The position numbers and the translations under genes are program-made. From Gemmatimonadota bacterium (lineage in GTDB: Bacteria; Gemmatimonadota; Gemmatimonadetes; Gemmatimonadales; GWC2-71-9), in assembly GCA_003220975.1 (NCBI GenBank), contig QHTX01000081.1:1-14363 (forward strand): DNA of 14,363 nt, written 5' to 3'. This document shows positions 7,201-14,363 of this stretch, piece by piece. The first letter of the stretch is position 1. Each line of letters starts with the position of its first letter. The notes below the pieces were generated by a model. That model worked only from the letters and a program-made list of their open reading frames with translations. It was not told where the DNA came from and made no database searches.

Positions 7201-7880
7201 AGCAATCCCGCCTCCGCAAAGCTCACATAGCGATCCCCCCCTACAATCACGTGGTCATACACGGGCAGGTCCAGCAGGCGGCCCGCATCCACGAGCTGAC
7301 GGGTGACCGCCCGGTCGTCCGCCGAGGGGGTGGGGTCGCCGCTCGGATGGTTGTGCACGACGATGATCCCCGCCGCCGCCTCGGCGATCGCCGCCCGAAA
7401 CACCTCCCGGGGGTGCACCAGCGAGCTATTCAGGATCCCCCGCGTGATCAAGAGATCGCCCAGCACCTGGCTCTGGCTGCCCAGGGCCAGCACGTGGAAC
7501 TCCTCGACCGTCAGATCGCGCAGCCGGGCCCCGAAAAAGCGCTGCACGTCCGCCGGGCCACGGATCCGCTCCGGTGCCGGCTCCGCCTCGGCCCTGACGC
7601 GACGCCCCAGCTCGAGCGCCGCTGCCACCCGCCCCGCCTTGGTGCGGCCGACGCCGGGGACCCGCGCCAGCTCCGCCGACGGCCGCCCGGCGAGCCGCCG
7701 CAGCGACCCATCCACACGCCTCAGCAGATCGCCCGCGACGGTGAGGGCGTCCCGCCCCGCGCACCCCGTGCCCAGGATGAGCGCGAGGAGCTCCTGGCCC
7801 GTCAACGCGGCGGCACCCAACGCCCACAAGCGCTCGCGGGGACGGTCGTGTTCGGGATGCTCGGCAAGCCGAAGGGGCAC
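7197..7880 (-). CDS. radC: RadC family protein (JAMM/MPN domain)
   Basis: This 227-aa protein has the standard RadC layout. The N-terminal segment with RPRERLWALGAAALTGQEL is followed by a helix-hairpin-helix (LARVPGVGRTKAGRVAAAL, 71-89) and a C-terminal JAMM metal-binding domain. The metal site looks complete: Glu126/127 (VEEFHVL), H176-N-H178-P, S186 and D189 in HNHPSGDPTPSADD. RadC was once linked to repair, but its role in vivo is unresolved; JAMM domains elsewhere are isopeptidases. The start is GTG at 7880, with no Shine-Dalgarno sequence and no better in-frame start. It lies between two hairpins, so it is probably monocistronic. I could not find a convincing promoter in 7881-7930. Confidence 0.92.
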   Translation of the reverse strand: MPLRLAEHPEHDRPRERLWALGAAALTGQELLALILGTGCAGRDALTVAGDLLRRVDGSLRRLAGRPSAELARVPGVGRTKAGRVAAALELGRRVRAEAEPAPERIRGPADVQRFFGARLRDLTVEEFHVLALGSQSQVLGDLLITRGILNSSLVHPREVFRAAIAEAAAGIIVVHNHPSGDPTPSADDRAVTRQLVDAGRLLDLPVYDHVIVGGDRYVSFAEAGLL

Positions 7881-7920
7881 GCGGCGAAGCTAGCGGCCGC
7901 TGACCGAATACGAGTATCCG

Positions 7921-7953
7921 AAAAAGACAAAGGGGCGCAGCATGCTGCGCCCC
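7921..7953 (-). terminator. Rho-independent terminator after the dinB-like gene
   Basis: A perfect 22-bp palindrome at 7932-7953 (arms GGGGCGCAGCA / TGCTGCGCCCC) is followed on the minus strand by TTTGTCTTTTT (7931-7921). It begins 7 bp after the stop of the DinB-like gene at 7961. The GC-rich stem plus the U-tract make this the clearest intrinsic terminator in the window, and it separates the lipoprotein/DinB cluster from radC. Confidence 0.85.
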
Positions 7954-7960
7954 GATCCCT

Positions 7961-8518
7961 TCACGCGGACGCCGGGCCGGACCCTAGCGCCGCCCGTGCC
8001 TGCCACAGATGCCGGCGGTCGTGCGCGAGCAGGAACGCGAGGTAGCCGCCGAGGGGCATGCGGACGAAGCGGCTCACGGGCGAGACTACGATGGCGCGCT
8101 TCAAGTCGAGCCCGTCGGCGGCACGGACCCGCGCGGCGAGCTCATCGCGGAGCGAGAGAAACTCGCGCAGCACCGCGCTCGTGGCGAGCGGCTCGTGCGC
8201 CGGCTCGAGCAACTTCGGGTTCTTGAAGCGCCGCCGGGGCGGCGGCTCGAACGCGCGGATCATCCAGCGGGTGAACCAGCCGTAACGGAAGGGCCCGTCA
8301 CTCCGCAGCCCGCGAGCCCGTGCGCCGGCGATGGTTCGGTCGATCGCGGGTAGGACCTTGCGAATGGCGTTCAGGTGGTCGAGGCACTCCGCCGCGGACC
8401 AGCGCCCGGGCGCAGGGCGCCGGTTGAACTCGGCGCCCGACCGTCCAGCCAGGAGCCGCTGCGCCTCCGCTTTGACGGCTGCGATTTGGCGCAGGTCGTC
8501 CTCAAGCTCGGCGTGCAT
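7961..8518 (-). CDS. DinB-like (DinB_2) four-helix-bundle protein
   Basis: This 185-aa protein fits the DinB/YfiT superfamily of putative metal-dependent enzymes. WSAAECLDHLNAIRK (40-54) supplies the first candidate metal ligand, His48. The C-terminal LAHDRRHLWQAR (165-175) supplies His166 and His170. These three His are the classical DinB triad. No substrate can be inferred; relatives include thiol-dependent transferases and stress-induced proteins of unknown role. I prefer the ATG at 8518 because AGGTG (8530-8526) lies 6 nt upstream. A GTG at 8527 would add three residues and sit directly against the TAG of the upstream membrane-protein gene. The two genes are therefore one transcription unit, ended by the terminator just downstream. 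Confidence 0.85.
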   Translation of the reverse strand: MHAELEDDLRQIAAVKAEAQRLLAGRSGAEFNRRPAPGRWSAAECLDHLNAIRKVLPAIDRTIAGARARGLRSDGPFRYGWFTRWMIRAFEPPPRRRFKNPKLLEPAHEPLATSAVLREFLSLRDELAARVRAADGLDLKRAIVVSPVSRFVRMPLGGYLAFLLAHDRRHLWQARAALGSGPASA

Positions 8519-8527
8519 CTGCTGCAC

Positions 8528-8806
8528 CTAGTGGCGTGACAACACCCACAAAACCGCGAGCCCAACCGCCGCGGGCACGGCAAAGACGATGAGGAAGATG
8601 GGGGCCTCCTCGGCCACCGAGTAACCGGCCTTGGACACCCCGACCCACATATTGATCCCCGCAGCGACGAGCCAGAGCGCCATGAAGACCTTGACCGCCC
8701 CGATCATTCCGATCGCCGGAGTCGGACCGCCGAGCCAGCGCCCGATCAGGAGACATACGCCGAGCAGGACGAAGCCCCCGGCGATGACCTTGAGCGTATG
8801 GATCAT
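8528..8806 (-). CDS. Small conserved-type membrane protein, three predicted helices
   Basis: This is a 92-aa protein of unknown function. Hydrophobic segments at about residues 7-24 (VIAGGFVLLGVCLLIG), 36-57 (KVFMALWLVAAGINMWVGV) and 68-90 (IFLIVFAVPAAVGLAVLW) predict three membrane helices. A polar loop, SKAGYSVAEEAP, separates the last two. There is no cleavable signal peptide or recognisable catalytic motif. The start ATG at 8806 lacks a clear Shine-Dalgarno sequence but is the only good one. It lies 28 bp after the LVIVD lipoprotein gene and abuts the DinB-like gene, so it is probably co-transcribed with both. It has the look of a conserved hypothetical rather than a chance frame: codon use matches its neighbours and the helices are well formed. 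Confidence 0.78.
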   Translation of the reverse strand: MIHTLKVIAGGFVLLGVCLLIGRWLGGPTPAIGMIGAVKVFMALWLVAAGINMWVGVSKAGYSVAEEAPIFLIVFAVPAAVGLAVLWVLSRH

Positions 8807-8834
8807 CGCGGAGTGGCCACGGACAAGGCGTCAC

Positions 8835-10838
8835 TCACGGCGACGACGAGGACGCCGCCGGGCGCTCCGCATTGGCCAGGTCGATGACCGCGGCGGCCAA
8901 CGTTCGCACCTTCGCCTGATCGACCGCTCCCTGCGAATCGCCGTTCAGTTGCGTAGCGAGCTGCGTCAGCGCATCGCGACGCTGCGGCCCCGAAAGCCGT
9001 TCGGCCCGGGCCAGCGCGTTGCGCGCCGCCGCCACCTTGTCGGCCGCCAGGCCGTTGAAGCGCGCCAGCTGGTCCAGGTAGGCACGCGCCACTACGAAGC
9101 TCGCAGGCCACGTCAGCTTCGGCTGGTCCTGGACGTTCAAGAACGCGAAGTGCACCAGCTTCGCCGCATCGATCTCGTTCTGCGAGAGCAGCCCGCTCGG
9201 GACGAGCTCGAGCACGTCGAGGCCGCGACCGATCTCGGAGCTGTAGATGTAGCCGTTGTACCAGTAGGCAGACCAGGAGCCCGCGCCCACGAGCTTGGTC
9301 GAGTCCATCGGGCCGCGGTCGAAGTAGGCGATCTCGCGCGGGTGCGTCGGGTCGGTCCAGTCGAACACCGAGATACCGCCCTGGTACCAGCCCTGCGCCA
9401 TGATGTCGCGTCCGGGCACGGGGATCAGCGAGCCGTTGTGGGCCACGCAGTTCTCGAACGGCGTCTGCGGTGCCGGCAGCTTGTAGTAGGTCTGGAACGT
9501 CATCGTGTCGTGGGCCACCGTGAAGATCGCGTCGGCCCCCCACTCAGGCTTGTCGGTCGCGCGGCACTTGGGCGCGAGGCCCCCACCCCACTCGTCGGTG
9601 AACAGCAGCTTGGTGCCGTCATTGTTGAACGTCGCCGAATGCCAAAACGCGAAGTTCGAGTCGGCCGCCGCGGCGATCCGCCGCGGATGGGCCGGGTCGT
9701 GAATGTCGAGCAGCACGCCGTAGCCCGCGCACGCGCCACCCGCGATCCCGAGCGCCGGGTAGACGGTGATGTCGTGGCACTGCACGGGGCCGGTTCGGGG
9801 CCCCTGGCGGCGCCGATTTTCCTCGATCCGACGGGTCACCATCTCCTGGAGGCCCGCGCGCAGCGCGGCGGTGTCGGCGCCACTCGGTGTCCCGCTGCCC
9901 CCGCGCGCCTTCATGATGCTATCGAGCTGCCGGGCGATGAAACCGGGGAAGATGATGGCGTCCCGGCCGTCGATCGTGGCGACAAACCCGCCGTGGGCCC
10001 GCGCGGAGTCGGCAGCCCGCTGGGCGACCGCGATGTCCTCCGGCGCCTCACCGTGGCTCGCCGGGGCGGTGAGGTCGGCGAGAATCGCCGGCTTGGTCAC
10101 CACGCGCGCCTGTTCGGGACGGGCCAGGGGCACCTGGATCACCTCGATGCGGAACCGCTCGCTGTTCGGGTCCTTGTCCGGCGCGAGGTCCGAGCAGCCC
10201 GGAAGCTCAGTGGGTGAGCGGACTGGGGCCGTGCCCGACACGTAGATGTACACGTTCGCCGTGTCGCGCGGGTCGGTGACCAGGGTGTGCGTGTGCGAGC
10301 CGCGGCACGTCTGCACGTTGGCGACGCTCTTGGGGTGCGCGATGTCGCTGATGTCGAAGATGCGGATGCCGCGCAGCCGGTCCTTACTCACCGTGTCGGG
10401 CACGCCCTGCGCGCCGCAGTCGAGGCGGCCGTTGAAGTCCTCGCCGGAGACGAAGAGAAGGTTGCGGTAGACCGAGACGTCGTTCTGGGCGTCGGGACAC
10501 ACATAGAGCGTCACGAGCGTGGGGCGGCGCGGTTGCGAGATGTCCCACACCTGGAGGCCGTGGAAGTTGCCCTGAATGGCGTAATGGCCCGTGAAGGCAA
10601 CATCCGAATTGAGGAAGGCGAAGTCGCCGGGATTGGTATCGTCCGTGAACTGCGCCGGCTTGGGCGCCGTGGACACGAGGCGCAGGTTCCACGACGCCGC
10701 GGCGGCATTCATCCACCCCGCCCGGAGCCCGATGCGCCGATCGGGGCTGGGCGCGACGGAAGACATGTCGACCTTCGTGGCTGTGGCGCAGGCGGCGACG
10801 ACTGTGCCGATCGCGAGCAAGACAGACTGAGATCTCAC
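8835..10838 (-). CDS. LVIVD-repeat beta-propeller lipoprotein
   Basis: A 667-aa predicted lipoprotein. The lipobox is V14-A-A-C17 after a short hydrophobic segment; the signal peptide is short with a single Arg. Several LVIVD-type repeats follow, as in HGLQVWDISQPRRPTLV (93-109), RGIRIFDISDIAHPKSVA (156-173), GVLLDIHDPAHPRRIA (374-389) and GGISVFDWTDPTHPREIA (487-504), consistent with a propeller. A helical insert lies at about 262-345 and a helical tail at about 550-660. Eight Cys besides the lipid Cys suggest disulfides. The start is GTG at 10838, fixed by GGAG (10848-10845) 6 nt upstream and by a 4-bp GTGA overlap with the DUF305 gene. The function of such repeats is unknown; surface adhesion or binding is often proposed. 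The pairing with DUF305 suggests a joint role. Confidence 0.85.
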   Translation of the reverse strand: MRSQSVLLAIGTVVAACATATKVDMSSVAPSPDRRIGLRAGWMNAAAASWNLRLVSTAPKPAQFTDDTNPGDFAFLNSDVAFTGHYAIQGNFHGLQVWDISQPRRPTLVTLYVCPDAQNDVSVYRNLLFVSGEDFNGRLDCGAQGVPDTVSKDRLRGIRIFDISDIAHPKSVANVQTCRGSHTHTLVTDPRDTANVYIYVSGTAPVRSPTELPGCSDLAPDKDPNSERFRIEVIQVPLARPEQARVVTKPAILADLTAPASHGEAPEDIAVAQRAADSARAHGGFVATIDGRDAIIFPGFIARQLDSIMKARGGSGTPSGADTAALRAGLQEMVTRRIEENRRRQGPRTGPVQCHDITVYPALGIAGGACAGYGVLLDIHDPAHPRRIAAAADSNFAFWHSATFNNDGTKLLFTDEWGGGLAPKCRATDKPEWGADAIFTVAHDTMTFQTYYKLPAPQTPFENCVAHNGSLIPVPGRDIMAQGWYQGGISVFDWTDPTHPREIAYFDRGPMDSTKLVGAGSWSAYWYNGYIYSSEIGRGLDVLELVPSGLLSQNEIDAAKLVHFAFLNVQDQPKLTWPASFVVARAYLDQLARFNGLAADKVAAARNALARAERLSGPQRRDALTQLATQLNGDSQGAVDQAKVRTLAAAVIDLANAERPAASSSSP

Positions 10839-11470
10839 TGAGGGCTCCGTTGGAAGGGTTGAGACAGGGCGGCGAGCATTCGCGTCATGCGGTCGATCTC
10901 CGTTGTCTGATCGGCGCTCACGTCGGAGGCGATCTGAAACAAGGGCCCGTCCCGGGCCGCGCCCGGCGTGTCGACCAGCGCGCGCACCATGGCGAGCGCG
11001 CCGCGGTGGTGCTGGATCATGAACGTGAGGAACAGCCGGTCGAACGCGGGCCCGCGGGCGCCGTCGAGCTGCGCTAGCTGCTCGGGCGTCAGCATTCCCG
11101 GCATGAGCATGGAATGATCCATGCCAGGCATCGCGTGGCCGGACGAGACGTCGGCATCTGGTACGGTTTGATGCCGCTCCCGGAGCCAGCGTTGCATCAA
11201 CTCGATCTCGTCGCGTTGCCCGACGACGATCCGCTCGCACAGGGCGCGTAGCGCGGGACTCGCGTCGTGTGAAGGCGCCCAGCCCGCCATCAACACCGCC
11301 TGCGCGTGGTGGTGGATCATGCCGATCATGAAGTGGACGTCCGCGGCGGAGACGCCAGCCTGATCGACCGTGGCGGGCGGCGCCTGCGGCGTGGCCGTGG
11401 AGCATGCCACGACGACGGTGAGCGCCAGCACGAGCAGCGTCTGCGTCACCGGCCTGCTAGACAGTTGCAC
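10835..11470 (-). CDS. DUF305 family lipoprotein, likely metal-binding
   Basis: A 211-aa lipoprotein with the DUF305 ferritin-like helical fold. The signal sequence has Arg6, a hydrophobic core and a lipobox V20-V-A-C23. The family's two hallmark helices are present: FMIGMIHHHAQAVLMA (47-62) and TFMIQHHRGALAMV (149-162). The linker GHAMPGMDHSMLMPGM (111-126) is rich in His and Met, a pattern common in periplasmic copper-handling proteins; cyanobacterial CopM is a copper-binding DUF305 protein. Copper binding here is inference. The start is GTG at 11470; the next GTG would remove the charged start of the signal. The gene overlaps DUF2277 by 14 bp upstream and the LVIVD gene by GTGA downstream, so it is the middle gene of a coupled operon. 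Confidence 0.9.
   Translation of the reverse strand: MQLSSRPVTQTLLVLALTVVVACSTATPQAPPATVDQAGVSAADVHFMIGMIHHHAQAVLMAGWAPSHDASPALRALCERIVVGQRDEIELMQRWLRERHQTVPDADVSSGHAMPGMDHSMLMPGMLTPEQLAQLDGARGPAFDRLFLTFMIQHHRGALAMVRALVDTPGAARDGPLFQIASDVSADQTTEIDRMTRMLAALSQPFQRSPQ
10845..10848 (-). promoter_or_regulatory. Ribosome binding site fixing the LVIVD gene start
   Basis: GGAG on the minus strand lies 6 nt before the GTG at 10838, inside the last codons of the DUF305 gene. It singles out this GTG from the open frame, which continues upstream for hundreds of bases, and puts the lipobox at a sensible distance. Confidence 0.7.
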
Positions 11471-11678
11471 GAGCTCGACCCCGGACCCTCAGTGACTGGA
11501 ACAGCACCCGAGCCACGCCAGCCACGTCGCACACCGCCGTGTTGAACGCCTCCTCATTGGCCTGCGACGGCGCGTGAAAACCGCTGATCTTGCGGATGAA
11601 CTGCAACGCGGCGTCGTGCAGCTCGTGGTCGGTTGGCGGGTGATCGGGGTGCCGCAGGCGTTTGATGTTCCGACACAT
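11457..11678 (-). CDS. DUF2277 family small protein
   Basis: A 73-aa protein. MCRNIKRLRHPDHPPTDHEL and the following AALQFIRKISGFHAPSQAN and AFNTAVCDVAG.ARVLFQSL stretches match what I know of DUF2277, a family of short cytoplasmic proteins that begin MCRNIK. Its function is unknown. The frame stays open upstream to 11774, but the family start is the ATG at 11678, with AGGG about 10 nt upstream. The C-terminus VRGRARATV is basic and falls partly in the 14-bp overlap with the DUF305 start. It is the first gene of the cluster. The 116 bp before it (11679-11794) contain no convincing promoter and only a weak GCGC-CACG-GCGC hairpin near 11740, so read-through from the GH130 gene is possible. Confidence 0.82.
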   Translation of the reverse strand: MCRNIKRLRHPDHPPTDHELHDAALQFIRKISGFHAPSQANEEAFNTAVCDVAGVARVLFQSLRVRGRARATV

Positions 11679-11794
11679 GTGAATGCTGCCCTTTCGCGGA
11701 GTTTGTGCGGTCGTCCAGTTAAGCTGCGGGCCGACGCGCCGTGGCGCAACGGGCGAGAGCAACCGAGTAGGCAAGCCGCACCATCAAGAGCTGA

Positions 11795-12925
11795 TCAGTT
11801 CGGATCCCAGACGGCCACGCCGACACGGGAGTCGGCGGTGCCGTAATACAGGTACCAGCGACCGTGGAACGGCACGAGTCCTTCCACGAAGGTCGTCCCC
11901 GCGGGGTACTGGCCGGTCCGCTCGTAATCCTCCGTCGGCCTGATGAACGGCTGGTCCGAGCGGGCAATCAGCCGGAGGGGATTTCGCCCATCATAGAGGG
12001 CCTGCCCGCCCGTGTATATCCGGTCCGGCAGAGTCGGATCCCCGTACTGTCCGCTGTTGCCCGCATTGTACATCAGCAGAATGCCGTGTGGCGTGATGAT
12101 GGCCGGCGGGCCGGCCTCTACCAGCCAGGCGTCGAAGTATCCCCGACGAGGCGTCAGCACCTTCACCAGCTTCCCAGCGGAGTCGGCGAGCGGCGTCCAG
12201 TCCACGAGGTTGTCGGATGTCGCGATGAGAATGTCGGGGACGTCGAAGTACATCCAGTACCTCCCGTTCACCGCGGTCGCGATGAGGCGGCTCCCCGCGA
12301 TGCGGGCCACGATGGCTCCGGACTTCGATTCCAGGTTGCGGTACTTCCCGCCGTCGCTCTTGGCGAACGCCGGGCCGTGCTTCCGCCAGTGGATGAGATC
12401 GCGGGACGTCGCGATCGCGAGGCGCGGGATGTCGCGGTTCCACTGCGTGTAGGTGAGCACATAGGTCCCGTCGTCCGTCTCGATGATGCGTGGGTCCTCG
12501 ACTCCCCCAGGCCACTCGAAGGTCGTCTGCTCGTCCTTGTCGGGGTACAGCACGGGCGCGCTGCGGCGCGTGAAGCGCAGCCCGTCCGCGCTCTCCGCCA
12601 ACCCGATCCGCGACGTGTGCCGGCCGATCTCGGTGCCGCCCGTCGCGTCCTCGGCGCGGTACAGCACGTACACCTTGCCGTCCTTCACGACCGCGGCCGG
12701 ATTGAAGGTGGCATACTCCTCCCACCGCACACTGCCGTCGTTGATCGGAGAGAAGAAGGTGGCGGCTCCATTCGGCGCGATCGCCGGGTTCACCAGTGGG
12801 GGTTTTTCGAAGGGACCGAACATCCAGTCTCGCCCCTGCCCGCGCGCCGGCCCCGTGAGCGAGCCGAGCAGGGACCCCAGCGTGACAAGCGCTCTGGCGC
12901 TGCTCATCCGGGACGGCCGCGCCAC
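11795..12925 (-). CDS. Secreted GH130-family beta-mannoside hydrolase/phosphorylase
   Basis: A 376-aa protein with an N-terminal signal (basic start, then LVTLGSLLGSLTGPARGQ) and a five-bladed propeller of the GH130 type. Family landmarks in order are FNPAAVVKDGKVYVLYRAED (74-93), IGLAESADGLRF (107-118), WPGGVEDPRI (138-147) with Asp144 at the expected general-acid position, LAIATSRDLIHW, KSGAIVARI (201-209), MYFDVPDILIATSDNLVDW, VEAGPPAI (269-276) and EGLVPFHGRWYLYYGTADSRVGVA (348-371). GH130 contains both phosphorylases acting on beta-mannosides and beta-1,2-mannosidases. I cannot tell which applies; export favours a hydrolase because periplasmic phosphorolysis is uncommon. The start is GTG at 12925, with an ATG at 12907 possible and no Shine-Dalgarno sequence at either. 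It lies 36 bp downstream of secA. Confidence 0.85.
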   Translation of the reverse strand: MARPSRMSSARALVTLGSLLGSLTGPARGQGRDWMFGPFEKPPLVNPAIAPNGAATFFSPINDGSVRWEEYATFNPAAVVKDGKVYVLYRAEDATGGTEIGRHTSRIGLAESADGLRFTRRSAPVLYPDKDEQTTFEWPGGVEDPRIIETDDGTYVLTYTQWNRDIPRLAIATSRDLIHWRKHGPAFAKSDGGKYRNLESKSGAIVARIAGSRLIATAVNGRYWMYFDVPDILIATSDNLVDWTPLADSAGKLVKVLTPRRGYFDAWLVEAGPPAIITPHGILLMYNAGNSGQYGDPTLPDRIYTGGQALYDGRNPLRLIARSDQPFIRPTEDYERTGQYPAGTTFVEGLVPFHGRWYLYYGTADSRVGVAVWDPN

Positions 12926-12961
12926 GGGGCAAGCACGGTCGACGAGTCGAGGCTCATACGA

Positions 12962-14363
<1,402 letters not shown>

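Noticed and set aside
8631..10217. A 528-codon open frame on the plus strand
   Set aside because: It is a shadow of the LVIVD lipoprotein and the small membrane-protein genes, with the Arg/His/Val-rich composition of an antisense frame and no domain.
10839..11405. N-terminal extension of the LVIVD gene to an 856-codon frame
   Set aside because: The extra ~189 codons overlap the DUF305 gene out of frame and would bury the lipobox. The GTG at 10838 has a good ribosome binding site.
11730..11760. A possible terminator after the GH130 gene
   Set aside because: The stem is only four or five GC pairs with no U-run on the minus strand, which is too weak to call.

Overview
The window is very GC-rich and densely packed. 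Almost every gene is on the minus strand, so transcription runs from right to left. The mix of a long bifunctional Rel, short housekeeping operons, a TonB-dependent receptor fragment, a vanadium-haloperoxidase-like fragment, and a DUF305/LVIVD lipoprotein pair suggests a free-living, probably environmental Gram-negative-type bacterium. I lean towards Gemmatimonadota. That placement is inference from gene content and style, not a computed result.

Layout in transcription order, right to left. (1) The 3' half of secA, cut by the window edge, followed 36 bp later by a secreted GH130 glycoside enzyme. (2) A compact cluster: a DUF2277 mini-protein, a DUF305 lipoprotein and an LVIVD beta-propeller lipoprotein, joined by overlaps of 14 and 4 bp. 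A small three-helix membrane protein and a DinB-like protein follow. The cluster ends in a good intrinsic terminator at 7921-7953. (3) radC, bracketed by two hairpins that share the same GGGGCGC core. (4) A scar of two 5'-truncated genes abutting head to head: the last ~85 codons of a TonB-dependent receptor (minus) and the PAP2/haloperoxidase catalytic core (plus). (5) A tightly packed housekeeping run rel - uvrB - tsaE - tsaB - rimI, with gaps of at most 9 bp or overlaps, which couples stringent response, excision repair and tRNA t6A synthesis. (6) ssb, with its own near-consensus sigma70-type promoter, running off the left edge.

The strongest anomalies are two. uvrB is disrupted by an exact 13-bp tandem duplication that puts the last third of the protein out of frame; removing one copy restores a textbook 674-residue UvrB. 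The receptor/haloperoxidase junction looks like a deletion between divergent genes or an assembly chimera. The best candidate for less-described biology is the two-lipoprotein DUF305-LVIVD unit with its His/Met-rich linker and repeated Cys/His sites. SecA also carries a four-cysteine insert. I see no rRNA, tRNA, CRISPR array, insertion sequence or prophage. No stretch longer than 300 bp lacks a gene or gene remnant.
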